Shown here: in pieces, positions 43,264-52,586 of the stretch
How the letters are laid out: every line of letters starts with the position of its first letter
How positions within the stretch are numbered: the first letter of the stretch is position 1
Assembly (NCBI RefSeq): GCF_018131015.1
Contig: NZ_JAFCJJ010000025.1
Location: forward strand, 23,551-87,550
Origin: Bradyrhizobium diazoefficiens
GTDB taxonomy: Bacteria; Pseudomonadota; Alphaproteobacteria; Rhizobiales; Xanthobacteraceae
DNA: 64,000 nucleotides
Direction: 5' to 3'
Made by a program: the position numbers and the translations under genes
Notes under the pieces: generated by a model
Database searches by the model: none
The model's input: the letters and a program-made list of their open reading frames with translations, nothing else
Told to the model about the DNA's origin: nothing

Positions 43264-44407
43264 AATCAAGGCTCCTTCAAAATATGCGCTACGGCTCCGC
43301 GCCCCGAGCATCCCCTCCAATGTGAACTCGTGCTTACTGGTGCTCGATCTTGGTGTCGTCACTGATTGTAGAGTATCATCTACCGGAGCGCATTCCGTCC
43401 CAATCCTTCTGTAAATAGGGACCACAATGCTAGCTTACACCGCCGCAAATTAAGGCGCAGCCATCGATCGGAAATTTCGATGGGCGAATCCTTTTCAACT
43501 TCCGCTGCGGGTCATTTGCGCCGCATTTGGCAGATAGCGAGGACGGGTTGATGTCCGCTCCGGTCCGTAAGCGCCGTGCCAAGAGCGGCCCGTTGCGGTT
43601 TGGCCGAACTGCGGTGCTCAAACTCCCGAACTGGGGGCTCGAAACATGCGCTACGAACTCGCCCCATGAATGGACCGCCATCAAGAGGGACGGCAGCAAC
43701 GTTGGTCTTGGTGGGCTTCCGCCCTGTTTCGCCATCCCGTCAACCCATTTCTGACAGATATTTCTGATTGACAGAAATTCGGAAATAGCGTATGGATCGC
43801 GCATCCCGGCTTGATCTTGAGGGGCGATCCTGTGGTCGTCACGTATCGCGAGCCGGGCTTGCGGTGGACGCGGCAGCGTCGTGCGCGAAAGGCCAAAGGG
43901 CAGGGCGGATTGCTCTCCGTGAGCCCTTAGGCCACGCGCGGACGAGCGGCGCTGAAAGGTTCGTCTCGCCAGCGATTGTCCGGCTCCGTCGACAGGGCCG
44001 GACGGGTTGCGGCGAAAATGGCGGGCCGCGCGTACGGCAAAACCGTGTGGTCCCGACCGTCGTCGCTACGGTCAAGCCTTGGCGGATGTGGCATGCGCGT
44101 CAACCGGCGCGGGTGCCGGCGACTTCCGTGAAGGCGAGGGAGGCCAAAGGGAATTCGGCTCCCGGGAGAGCGCGGCATAAGCCGTCCGACCATCGCGCAG
44201 GGAAGGCCGTGTGTTCGGCTACACCTGTATGCTGCTGTGCGGTTCTTCTGCGTGTGCCTATTGCGCAGCAGACCGCGGGTGCCAGGTCAGCACCCGGCCT
44301 TCCCTGCACCCTCTTGGCTTGGAGGGTGGAGCAATGACGCAAGGCTCGGGCGTTTTCAAGCCGCGAGGATGCGAAGGTGTGTCTGAGGGATGGAAGTCGG
44401 CGCGGCT
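43264..44407. other. 1.1-kb region without a convincing gene
   Basis: Open frames exist on both strands (for example 43792-44337 plus, 43430-43804 minus) but their translations are low-complexity or Arg/Ala-rich and I recognise no domain. Parts of 44000-44340 recall decayed repeat sequence of bradyrhizobial intergenic DNA (memory only). An A/T-rich patch with iterated dyads is at 43747-43778. It separates the two chemoreceptor copies. Confidence 0.4.
43747..43778. promoter_or_regulatory. iterated ATTTCTGA / CAGAAAT dyad
   Basis: ATTTCTGA occurs at 43747 and again at 43760 (13-base period), and the second forms a perfect dyad with CAGAAAT across 5 bases. The A/T-rich setting is unlike the region around it. 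It looks like an operator. Confidence 0.35.
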
Positions 44408-46501
44408 CTACGCCGCGCGGATCTTGCCGAGGAAGTCGCTGACCTCGTGGCCGAGCTGACGGCTCTGGCTCTCGAGCAGTTCGGAAGCCTGCTTCACATT
44501 GTCTGCGGCGGCTGCTGCCGCGTCCGCGTCGGCCTTGACGCCGGTGATGTTGTCCGAGACGTTCTTGGTGCCCTGTGCGGCATATTGCGTGCTGCGGGTG
44601 ATCTCCTTCGTCGCCGCGCCCTGCTCCTGCACGGCGGCTGCGATCGCGGTCGCGACCTCGTTGACCTCGCCGATGATGCCGCCGATGGTCTGGATCGCGT
44701 TGATGGCGTCGCCTGCGACCTTCTGGATATCGGCGATCTGCTCGGAGATCTCCTCGGTCGCCTTCGCCGTCTGGCTCGCCAGCGACTTTACCTCGGATGC
44801 AACGACCGCAAAGCCGCGGCCCGCCTCGCCCGCGCGGGCGGCCTCGATGGTGGCGTTGAGCGCGAGCAAATTGGTCTGCGCCGCGATGGTGTTGATCAGG
44901 CCGACCACTTCGCCGATGCGTCCTGCGGACTTGGCGAGGCCCTGCACCGTGCCGTCGGTCTCGCGCGCCTGGCTGACGGCGCGGCCGGCAATGCCTGCGG
45001 CGTGAGCGGCCTGCTGGCTGATGTCGTTGATCGAGGAGCTGAGCTCCTCGGCGGCGGCCGCCACGCTGCCGACGCTGGTGGAGGCCTCGCTGGAGGCCTT
45101 GCCGGCGACCTCGACCCGGTCGTTGGTCTGGCGCGACACCTGGGAAAGGTCGCCCGAGGTCTTGCGCATCTCGCCGGAGGCTTCGCTTAGCTCGGTGAGT
45201 GTCTTGCGCACCGCGCCCTCGAACTCGCCGACAAAGGCTTCGATCGCGCGCTGGCGCGCCACGGCGCCGGCATTGCGGTCGCGCTCCTGTGCCTCGATGG
45301 TCAGCTTCTCGTTGGCCTGCTGCTTGAAGGTTTCCAGCGCGCCGGCCAGCGCCCCGATCTCGTCCTGGCGGTCGAGATAGCCGCTGTCGACGGCGAGGTC
45401 GCCGCCGGCGACCTTCAGCATCGCATCGCGGATGGTGTTGAGCGGCCTGATGACGCGGCGGCTGACCAGCACGTTCGCGCCGATGGCAAGGCCGATGGCG
45501 AGCGCCAGCAGCACCAGTTGCACGACCAGTGCGCGTTGCGCACCGCCGCGCTGCTCCAGTGTGTGGTCTCGGGCGGCGTCGAGGGCGGTTTCTGCCACCG
45601 TGACCGCACTCGCCATGCGGCCGACCGTGAGCGGGCTCCACTGGTTGGCCGTCATGTCGGCCTTCTCGCCCTTGGCCAGCGTATCCGCGAGGCGGTCGCG
45701 CAAGGCCAGATATTGCGGATCGAAATAGGCGGTCTTTGCTGCCGTGACCGCCGCAGCGAGCGCGGGCGGCAACTGCATGCCGGAGCTCGCCAATTCCAGC
45801 GCCTTCCACATCGCGCTGGTGCCGCCGACATGCTGGGTATAGCTGTAACGGAGCTCCGGCGTGATCTTGCCGGTCGCAAGCCCGTTCGAGACGATCAGCG
45901 AGGCTTCGCCCGCGGTGTTGCGGAGCAGCCAGGCGTTCTGCTTGATCGAGAGCAACTGGTCGATCGTGGCATCCAGATGGTTGACGGTCGCGGCGAGAAC
46001 GTTCGACAGCTTGTCGAGCACCTCGAGCAGGCCCTGCGTCGTCTCCATGTATTCCTTCGCGAGGCCAGCGCGGCGCTGCTCCTTCGGCTTTGCGACGTCC
46101 TCCCAGAACTGCTTCTGCTGCTCGATCAGCAGCTTGTTGAGACGCGCGAGCTCGGGCACCAGCGTTGCGGACTGTGCAAACTCGATGTTCGGGAGAAGTT
46201 CGAGCGCGCGCGCCATCGCCGGCATCTGCGTATCGCGCAGGCTGCGCAGATACTTTTCGATCTCTGCATCCATCGGCTCGGTGGCGTTGAGCAGCCGGTT
46301 GGTGGTTGCGCGGTCGGTGCGCAGGCTATGCATCGCCTTGAACAGGTCGGCGGAGGCGTCGGCGATCTGCGAGATGCGGTTGGCGGTCCTGAGGCGATCC
46401 CAGGACGCATAGGCGGTGAGCGAGAGCGCGATCACCACGCAGACCGACGTGAGAGCGATCACTGCCTTCAGGAGCGCGGACACGGTCAGACGATTCAACA
46501 T
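44408..46501 (-). CDS. methyl-accepting chemotaxis protein (copy 2)
   Basis: A 697-aa receptor built like copy 1: membrane segment (VIALTSVCVVIALSLTAYAS), helical periplasmic sensor, second membrane segment (LVLLALAIGLAIGANVLV), HAMP (RRVIRPLNTIRDAMLKVAGG), signalling hairpin (GLINTIAAQTNLLALNATIE) and the end SDFLGKIRAA. The sensor region differs clearly from copy 1 while the cytoplasmic half is almost the same. The start has GGGGGGA 5 bases before it. Confidence 0.93.
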   Translation of the reverse strand: MLNRLTVSALLKAVIALTSVCVVIALSLTAYASWDRLRTANRISQIADASADLFKAMHSLRTDRATTNRLLNATEPMDAEIEKYLRSLRDTQMPAMARALELLPNIEFAQSATLVPELARLNKLLIEQQKQFWEDVAKPKEQRRAGLAKEYMETTQGLLEVLDKLSNVLAATVNHLDATIDQLLSIKQNAWLLRNTAGEASLIVSNGLATGKITPELRYSYTQHVGGTSAMWKALELASSGMQLPPALAAAVTAAKTAYFDPQYLALRDRLADTLAKGEKADMTANQWSPLTVGRMASAVTVAETALDAARDHTLEQRGGAQRALVVQLVLLALAIGLAIGANVLVSRRVIRPLNTIRDAMLKVAGGDLAVDSGYLDRQDEIGALAGALETFKQQANEKLTIEAQERDRNAGAVARQRAIEAFVGEFEGAVRKTLTELSEASGEMRKTSGDLSQVSRQTNDRVEVAGKASSEASTSVGSVAAAAEELSSSINDISQQAAHAAGIAGRAVSQARETDGTVQGLAKSAGRIGEVVGLINTIAAQTNLLALNATIEAARAGEAGRGFAVVASEVKSLASQTAKATEEISEQIADIQKVAGDAINAIQTIGGIIGEVNEVATAIAAAVQEQGAATKEITRSTQYAAQGTKNVSDNITGVKADADAAAAAADNVKQASELLESQSRQLGHEVSDFLGKIRAA

Positions 46502-46711
46502 CGAAGTCCCCCCAATTCCCAATTCCGAAATTCGCAATTACGCGCCCGGTGGCAGAGAAAATGGCGGCGCGGCAGTCCAGGCAACCGAATGCCGTTCGCG
46601 GCTGATGGCGCCAACGGTTTCGGCATCTGAAATCAGAAAGGTAAAATTTTAGGCAGCCGGGCCGCCGGTAGAAGTACGGATTTACTAGAAGTTGTAGGAG
46701 GTTGCGGGGAT

Positions 46712-46737
46712 GGAACCGACACGGGGAGGCGGGCGTT
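46712..46737 (+). promoter_or_regulatory. EcfG-type promoter of the 51-aa membrane protein gene
   Basis: GGAAC, 17 bases, CGTT. The predicted transcription start near 46745 is about 30 bases before the ATG. Confidence 0.75.
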
Positions 46738-46775
46738 AGGATGTCATTAGCAATTTGCCTGAAGGGGGCCCTGCG

Positions 46776-46931
46776 ATGCTGGTCGGCGTTCTCGTCACCT
46801 TTCTTGTCGTCATTCTCGTGCTCTATCTCATCAACATGCTGCCGATGGACGGCCGCGCCAAGCAGATTGCGCGCGTCATCGTCATCATCATCGGCATCGT
46901 CTCGCTGCTGAAATATCTCGCGGTGTTTTAG
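46776..46931 (+). CDS. Thivi_2564-like small membrane protein, 51 aa
   Basis: Two membrane helices (VLVTFLVVILVLYLINML and ARVIVIIIGIVSLLKYLAV) joined by the polar loop PMDGRAKQ. I recall this as the Thivi_2564 family of tiny membrane proteins; function unknown. GGGGG precedes the ATG at 6-10 bases. It has its own EcfG-type promoter and a strong terminator, so it is a complete one-gene stress unit. Confidence 0.8.
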   Translation: MLVGVLVTFLVVILVLYLINMLPMDGRAKQIARVIVIIIGIVSLLKYLAVF

Positions 46932-46957
46932 CGGGCTGCGCTGCTGCCCAACAAAAG

Positions 46958-46982
46958 AGCCCCGGCGCGAGCCGGGGCTTTT
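46958..46982. terminator. bidirectional terminator between the 51-aa gene and glcB
   Basis: A 9-bp stem (AGCCCCGGC / GCCGGGGCT) with a GCGA tetraloop, AAAA on the left and TTTT on the right. It serves both convergent genes. Confidence 0.85.
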
Positions 46983-47017
46983 GGCGTCGGAATGACGGGC
47001 CTCAGCCTGCCGCCTTG

Positions 47018-49183
47018 TCAGCCAAGCGCCTTGGCCTCGCGGCGGCGGGCGGTGAGGATGTATTCGGTGTAGCCGTTCGGCTGCTCGCGGCCCTTGAAGA
47101 TGAGGTCGCTAGCCGCCTTGAAGGCGACGCCATCGAAGGCGGGCGCCATCGGCTTGTAGATGGCATCGCCCGCGTTCTGCTTGTCGACGACCACCGCCAT
47201 GCGCTTCAGCGACTCCATCACCTGCGCCTCGCTGATGACACCTTGGTGCAGCCAGTTGGCGAGATGCTGGCTGGAGATGCGCAAGGTCGCACGGTCCTCC
47301 ATCAGCCCGACGTCATGGATGTCGGGCACCTTCGAGCAGCCGACGCCCTGGTCGATCCAGCGCACGACGTAACCCAGGATGCCCTGGCAGTTGTTGTCGA
47401 TCTCCTGCCTGACGTCGTCGGGGGCCCAGTTCGACTTCGACACCGGGATGGTGAGGATGTCTTCGAGCTTTGCGCGCGGGCCTGACTTGGTGAGCTCCTG
47501 CTGGCGGGCGACGACGTTGACCTGGTGATAGTGCAGGGCATGCAGCGTCGCGGCGGTCGGCGAAGGCACCCAGGCGGTGGTGGCGCCGGCCTGCGGATGG
47601 ACGAGCTTCTGCTGCAGCATGTCCGCCATCTTGTCGGGCGCGGCCCACATGCCCTTGCCGATCTGGGCATGGCCGGGCAGGCCACAGGTCAGGCCCATGT
47701 CGACGTTCCAGTCCTCATAGGCCTTGATCCAGGCCTGCGCCTTCATCTCGTTCTTGCGGATCATCGGACCCGCTTCCATCGAAGTGTGGATCTCGTCGCC
47801 GGTGCGGTCGAGGAAGCCGGTGTTGATGAACATGATGCGCCTGGAGGCGCGCTGGATGCAGGCCTTGAGGTTGACGGTGGTGCGCCGCTCCTCGTCCATG
47901 ATGCCGACCTTGAGCGTGTTCTCCGGCAGGCCGAGCATCTTCTCGACGCGGTCGAAGATCTCGCAGGTCAGGGACACTTCGTCCGGGCCGTGCATCTTCG
48001 GCTTGACGATGTAGGCCGAGCCGGTCCGGCTGTTCCTGGACTTGGAAAGCCCCTTGAGGTCGTGGATGGCCAGCAGGCCCGAGACGGCGGCGTCGAGCAG
48101 GCCTTCCGGGATCTCCTCGCCCTGCGCGTCCAGCACCGCGTCGGTGAACATGTGGTGACCGCAGTTGCGCATCAGCAGCAGGCTGCGGCCGTGCAGCTTC
48201 ACCTCGCCCTTGCCGTCCGGCGTCTTGTAGCTGCGGTCGGCGTTGAGCGAGCGCGTCAGCGTCTTGCCGCCCTTCTCGAAATCGGCCGACAGCGTGCCGT
48301 TCATCAGGCCGAGCGTGTTGCGATAGACCAGCACCTTGTCCTCGGCGTCGACGGCTGCGACCGAATCCTCCATGTCGAGGATGGTCGAGACGGCGGCCTC
48401 CATGATCATGTCGGCGACGCCGGCCGGGTCGTCCTTGCCGATCGCGCTGCTGCGGTCGATCTTCACCTCGACATGCAGGCCGTTGTTGACGAGCAGCACG
48501 GCGCTCGGCGCCGCCGCATCGCCCTGGAAGCCGGCGAACTGCTCGGCGTTCTTCAGCGCAGTGGCATTGCCGCTCTTCAGCTTCACCGCGAGCTGTCCGG
48601 CGACCACGCTATAGGCGGTGACATCGGTGTGGCTGCCGGTCGCCAGCGGCACGGCGGCATCGAGGAAGGCCTTCGCCTTGGCGATCACCTTGTCGCCGCG
48701 CGCCTTGTTGTAACCCTTGCCGCCTTCGGACGGGTCGTGCGGGATCGCGTCGGTGCCGTAGAAGGCATCATAGAGCGAGCCCCAGCGCGCATTCGCCGCG
48801 TTCAGCGCATAGCGTGCGTTGGTGAGGGGGACGACGAGCTGCGGACCACAGATCTTGCCGATCTCCTCGTCCACATTGGCGGTCTCGACCTTCTGCGTCG
48901 CAGGCTCGGCGACGAGATAGCCGATCTCCTTCAGGAAGGCGGTATAGGCGCCGATGTCGAACGCCTTGCCCTTGTTGGCGCGGTGCCAGTCGTCGATTTT
49001 GGCCTGCAGCGTGTCGCGGAAGGCGAGCAGCGACCGGTTCTTCGGCCCCAGCTCCTTGAGGATTGCGGCAAGCCCGGCCCAGAACGCGTCGGGCTCGATC
49101 CCCGTCTTCGGGGCCGCTTCCTTCGCGATGAAATCGAACAGGACCGGGGCAATCTTCAATCCGTGGGTGTCGACGCGTGTCAT
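47018..49183 (-). CDS. glcB: malate synthase G
   Basis: A 721-aa enzyme that condenses glyoxylate with acetyl-CoA to malate. Length is typical of the G form. Recognisable parts: ARWGSLYDAFYGTDAIP, EDSVAAVDAEDKVLVYRN, GIMDEERRTTVNLKACI, RIMFINTGFLDRTGDEIHTS and the end YTEYILTARRREAKA. The start MTRVDTHGLKIAP is preferred. It stands alone; no isocitrate lyase is in the window. Confidence 0.95.
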   Translation of the reverse strand: MTRVDTHGLKIAPVLFDFIAKEAAPKTGIEPDAFWAGLAAILKELGPKNRSLLAFRDTLQAKIDDWHRANKGKAFDIGAYTAFLKEIGYLVAEPATQKVETANVDEEIGKICGPQLVVPLTNARYALNAANARWGSLYDAFYGTDAIPHDPSEGGKGYNKARGDKVIAKAKAFLDAAVPLATGSHTDVTAYSVVAGQLAVKLKSGNATALKNAEQFAGFQGDAAAPSAVLLVNNGLHVEVKIDRSSAIGKDDPAGVADMIMEAAVSTILDMEDSVAAVDAEDKVLVYRNTLGLMNGTLSADFEKGGKTLTRSLNADRSYKTPDGKGEVKLHGRSLLLMRNCGHHMFTDAVLDAQGEEIPEGLLDAAVSGLLAIHDLKGLSKSRNSRTGSAYIVKPKMHGPDEVSLTCEIFDRVEKMLGLPENTLKVGIMDEERRTTVNLKACIQRASRRIMFINTGFLDRTGDEIHTSMEAGPMIRKNEMKAQAWIKAYEDWNVDMGLTCGLPGHAQIGKGMWAAPDKMADMLQQKLVHPQAGATTAWVPSPTAATLHALHYHQVNVVARQQELTKSGPRAKLEDILTIPVSKSNWAPDDVRQEIDNNCQGILGYVVRWIDQGVGCSKVPDIHDVGLMEDRATLRISSQHLANWLHQGVISEAQVMESLKRMAVVVDKQNAGDAIYKPMAPAFDGVAFKAASDLIFKGREQPNGYTEYILTARRREAKALG

Positions 49184-49410
49184 GATGGGCTTTCTTGCTG
49201 GATTCTTGTCGGAAATGGCTGTTCTTGGCTGCTTTTGACCCGGCAGCAGCAAAATGCGCCCCTAGAGGGCGGCTTTCAGGGGGCCTATTAGCCCCAAAAC
49301 CGGGGCCGTGAGAAGGCCCCCAAAAGTTGTCAAAATGTCAAGTTGGGGAGGGAGACCGACGCTTTTTACAAGCGATCGAGCCCGGCTCCTCGCCACGCGC
49401 ACGACTGCGC

Positions 49411-49562
49411 TCCCTCCCCCCTTGTGGGCCCCCTTGTGGGGGAGGGGGGGAGAGGGGTAGCCAAGGAAAAGGTCTGGGTGATCGACGGAGCGGTTGCTCC
49501 TGATGGAGAGAGTCCCCGTGTGGACCCCTCTCCCTAACCCTCCCCCACAAGGGGGGAGGGAA
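49411..49562. repeat. inverted pair of G/C-tract repeats
   Basis: Left unit 49411-49460 (CCCTCCCCCC-TTGTGGG then GGGGGAGGGGG) and right unit 49525-49562 (CCCTCCCCCACAAGGGGGGAGGG) face each other around about 64 bases. They resemble the interspersed CCCTCCCC/GGGGAGGG palindromes of rhizobial intergenic DNA. No gene lies between glcB and cysNC (49184-49609). Confidence 0.6.
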
Positions 49563-49609
49563 CGCACCGCTTGCGCGGATGCAGCGAGGGAGCCAGCGAA
49601 TACGTCAGT

Positions 49610-51526
49610 TCAGATATTCGCCGCCTGATCCTGGACCTCGTCGAACAGCACGCCGGTGGACTTCAGCATGTGCTCGATCTCTTCGGCCGCCTCGGCGACC
49701 GTCCGCGTCGAGGTGTCGATCACGAGCTCGGCGGCCTCCGGCTTCTCGTAGTCGTTGCCGATGCCGGTGAAGGCGGCGAGCGCGCCGGCGCGCGCCTTCT
49801 TGTAATGGCCCTTGGGGTCGCGCTGCTCGCACACCTCGGCCGGCGTTGCGACGTGGATCTCGCGGAACGCGGTGTCGGAGAGGCGGCGGGCGGTGGCGCG
49901 ATCCTCGCGGGAGGGCGAGACGGCGGCAACGATCGCGATGTGGCCGTTGCGGGCAAGATGGGTGGCGACTTCGGCGAGCCTGCGGATGTTCTCGCTGCGG
50001 TCATGCGCGGAGAAGCCGAGGTCGCTGTTGAGCCCGGCCCGCAGCGTGTCGCCGTCGAGCAGGATCGGCGAGCCGCCGGTCGAGAACAGCCGCCGCTCAA
50101 GTGCCTTGGCCAGCGTCGACTTGCCGGAGGCCGGCAGGCCCGTCAGCCAGACCACGGCACCGTTGTGGCGGTAGCGCGCCGAGCGTTCGTCGGGCCGCAG
50201 CGCCGATTCCACGGGAACGATGTCGATGGGCTCGGCGCGCTGGCCGGCATCGACCGACAGCACGAGGCCGCCGCCGGCGATACGCCCGGCCACCTCGATC
50301 ACGAGGCGCCCGGTGCGCGGATTCTCGGTGTAGGGATCGACCGCGACCGGGCTGGACAGGGAAAGGTGGATCTCGCCGACATGGTTGCGGCCGATCGCCT
50401 TGTTCTCGACGCTCGACAGCTCGCCGGGGTCGACCGCCTTCTCGATCGCCACCACGGTGGCGCGGCTTTCCTTCGGCCCGCAGCGGACCAGCAGCTGGTC
50501 GCCCTTGGCGAGCGGCTTGTCGTGCAGCCAGAAGATGCGCGCGCGCAGCCGCCGCGTCTCGCGCGGCGGAGAACCGGCAAGGGAGATCACGTCGCCGCGC
50601 TCGATGAACAGCTCGCGGTCGAGCGTGATGCCGACCGAGCGGCCCGCGCCCTGCCGTCCCGTCACTGGGGTCACCGGCCAGCTCTCGACCGTCTTGATCC
50701 GGGCGATCTTGCCGGCCGGCTCGATCACGATCTCGTCGCCGGCGATGAGGCTGCCGGACTCGATGCGGCCCGCCACGATGCGGCGGTCGTCGAACTTGTA
50801 GATCGCCTGCACCGGCAGGCGCAGCGGCAGCGCTTCGAGCGGCCGCGCCGGCTCGAGCGCATCGAGCGCCTCGACCACGGTCGGGCCCTTGTACCAGCCG
50901 ATCCGGCCGGTGCGCCCGGCGACGCCGTCACCGTCGCGGGCGGAGATCGGAATGATGGCGGTCGGCGTGACGCCGAGGCCTTGGAGATGGGCGGAAATCT
51001 CGTCGCTGATCGCCTGGAAGCGCTCCGCGGAGAAATCGACGCGGTCCATCTTGTTGACGACGACCGCGACCTGCTTCACGCCGAGCAGATGAAGCAGGTA
51101 GCCGTGCCGCCTGGTCTGGTCGCGGACGCCTTCCAGCGCATCGATGATCAGCACCGCGCCGTCGGCTTGCGAGGCGCCGGTGATCATGTTGCGCAGGAAT
51201 TCGGCGTGACCGGGCGCATCGATCAGCACGATGTCGCGCGAATTGGTGCGGAAGCGGATCTGCGTGGTGTCGATGGTGATGCCCTGGTCGCGCTCGGTCT
51301 GCAGCGCATCGAGCAGGAACGACCATTCGAACGGCATGCCGCGCCGCGAGCTGACGGCTTTCAGCATCTCGAGCTTGCCTTCGGGCAGGCTGCCGGTCTC
51401 GTGCAGCAGGCGGCCGACCAGCGTCGACTTGCCGTGGTCGACGTGGCCGACGATGACGATGCGGACCTGCGGACGCGTAGTGCCGTTCGGGGTCGCGGGC
51501 GAAGCGGGGGTGACGATCATGTTCAT
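49610..51526 (-). CDS. cysNC: bifunctional sulfate adenylyltransferase subunit 1 / adenylylsulfate kinase
   Basis: A 638-aa fusion. Residues 1-430 are the CysN GTPase (VGHVDHGKSTLVGRLL; DAPGHAEFLRNMITGASQAD; VVNKMDRVDF), which drives ATP sulfurylase with CysD. Residues 440-638 are the APS kinase CysC (WLTGLPASGKSTLAKALERR; DGDTLRAGLNSDLGFSAHDR). Together with CysD it makes APS and PAPS. It follows cysD by 20 bases. NodQ is a close relative, but no nod genes are near. Confidence 0.95.
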   Translation of the reverse strand: MNMIVTPASPATPNGTTRPQVRIVIVGHVDHGKSTLVGRLLHETGSLPEGKLEMLKAVSSRRGMPFEWSFLLDALQTERDQGITIDTTQIRFRTNSRDIVLIDAPGHAEFLRNMITGASQADGAVLIIDALEGVRDQTRRHGYLLHLLGVKQVAVVVNKMDRVDFSAERFQAISDEISAHLQGLGVTPTAIIPISARDGDGVAGRTGRIGWYKGPTVVEALDALEPARPLEALPLRLPVQAIYKFDDRRIVAGRIESGSLIAGDEIVIEPAGKIARIKTVESWPVTPVTGRQGAGRSVGITLDRELFIERGDVISLAGSPPRETRRLRARIFWLHDKPLAKGDQLLVRCGPKESRATVVAIEKAVDPGELSSVENKAIGRNHVGEIHLSLSSPVAVDPYTENPRTGRLVIEVAGRIAGGGLVLSVDAGQRAEPIDIVPVESALRPDERSARYRHNGAVVWLTGLPASGKSTLAKALERRLFSTGGSPILLDGDTLRAGLNSDLGFSAHDRSENIRRLAEVATHLARNGHIAIVAAVSPSREDRATARRLSDTAFREIHVATPAEVCEQRDPKGHYKKARAGALAAFTGIGNDYEKPEAAELVIDTSTRTVAEAAEEIEHMLKSTGVLFDEVQDQAANI

Positions 51527-51546
51527 AGCCGCATTGCGTCCTGAAG

Positions 51547-52443
51547 TCAGAGATAGCCGGCGACGCGCAGCCGCTCGAAGGCGTCCTCGGTCTCGTGGTC
51601 GAGCGCGCGGCCTGCACGCTCCGGCACCTTGGTCTGCTCGAGCTCGACCAGAATCTCGTCGATGTTCGATGCGGTCGAATTCACCGGGAAGGTGATGTCG
51701 GCATCGCCCAGCGAGCGGTAGCGCTTGCCGTCCCTGGCGAGGTAGAGCGGAATGATCGGGATGTTCTCGCGCTTGGTGTAGGCCCAGATGTCGGCCTCGG
51801 TCCAATGCAGGATGGGGTGGATGCGCAGGTGCGCGCCGGGCGGCGGCGAGGCGTTGAACTGGTCCCAGAACTCCGGCGGCTGGTCGCGCACGTCCCAATT
51901 GCCTTCGAGCCCGCGCGGCGAGAACACGCGCTCCTTGGCGCGCGTTGCCTCCTCGTCGCGGCGGATGCCGGCGATCAGGCCGTCAAAGCCGTATTTGGCG
52001 AGCGCCATCTTGAGCCCTTCGGTCTTGCGCGCGGCGGAGCGGGCGGCCGGCGGCAGCGTCGGGTCGACGGCATCGATCGGCGGGCAGGGCTCGACACGGA
52101 GGTCGAGGTCCCACTCCTTCCCGTAGTGATCGCGAAAGCGATACATCTCGGGAAACTTCTTGCCGGTGTCGACATGCATGGCGGGGAACGGCATGCGGCC
52201 GAAGAACGCCTTGCGCGCCAGCCAGATCATGACGTTGGAGTCCTTGCCGAGCGACCACAGCAGGGCGATCTTCTTCAACCGGCCGAACGCCTCGCGGAAG
52301 ATGTAGATGCTCTGGGCTTCAAGCTGGTCGAGATGGTCCATGCTGGGGGCAACATCAGCAGAAAATTCCCGCCCATGCACGCGTCCGGAGAGGGACTGGC
52401 TGCTCAACCGATCAGCAACGGAATTGTCCTTGAGAAGATGCAT
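51547..52443 (-). CDS. cysD: sulfate adenylyltransferase subunit 2
   Basis: A 298-aa PP-loop ATP sulfurylase (LWSLGKDSNVMIWLARKAFF; MPFPAMHVDTGKKFPEMYRF; GIRRDEEATRAKER; HPILHWTEADIWAYTKRENI). It adenylates sulfate, helped by CysN. The ATG giving MHLLKDNSV is chosen; a GTG three codons earlier is possible. It is divergent from cysG across 143 bases. Confidence 0.95.
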   Translation of the reverse strand: MHLLKDNSVADRLSSQSLSGRVHGREFSADVAPSMDHLDQLEAQSIYIFREAFGRLKKIALLWSLGKDSNVMIWLARKAFFGRMPFPAMHVDTGKKFPEMYRFRDHYGKEWDLDLRVEPCPPIDAVDPTLPPAARSAARKTEGLKMALAKYGFDGLIAGIRRDEEATRAKERVFSPRGLEGNWDVRDQPPEFWDQFNASPPPGAHLRIHPILHWTEADIWAYTKRENIPIIPLYLARDGKRYRSLGDADITFPVNSTASNIDEILVELEQTKVPERAGRALDHETEDAFERLRVAGYL

Positions 52444-52586
52444 CTCTGCCACTTTGCGTTGGGAGGCGAAAATTCTAAAGTTGCACCGCCGAAGAGAAGA
52501 GGAAATTTTCTCTTTGCGCGGTCGAAATGAGACATATATAGAAAATAATTCCAGTCAACCCCGTATGTAGGGGAAGCGAGTATCGC
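52444..52586. promoter_or_regulatory. divergent control region of the two cys operons
   Basis: A 143-base, A/T-rich gap between cysD and cysG. It holds a near-perfect 16-bp dyad at 52498-52513 (AGAGGAAA / TTTTCTCT, one mismatch) and the stretch ACATATATAGAAAATAATTC after it. It is the likely site for a sulfur regulator of both operons. Confidence 0.5.

Noticed and set aside
43430..43804. A 124-codon minus-strand frame upstream of the NAD(P)H-binding gene
   Set aside because: No domain, uneven composition, no ribosome site, and overlaps the A/T-rich dyad patch.
43792..44337. A 181-codon plus-strand frame before the second chemoreceptor
   Set aside because: Arg/Ala/Gly-rich with scattered Cys, no domain. 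The text recalls spurious frames in repeated bradyrhizobial intergenic DNA.
49610..51526. nodQ instead of cysNC
   Set aside because: The domain order is the same, but the gene is beside cysD and the cysG-cysI-cysH operon and no nod genes are near, so a housekeeping cys role fits better.
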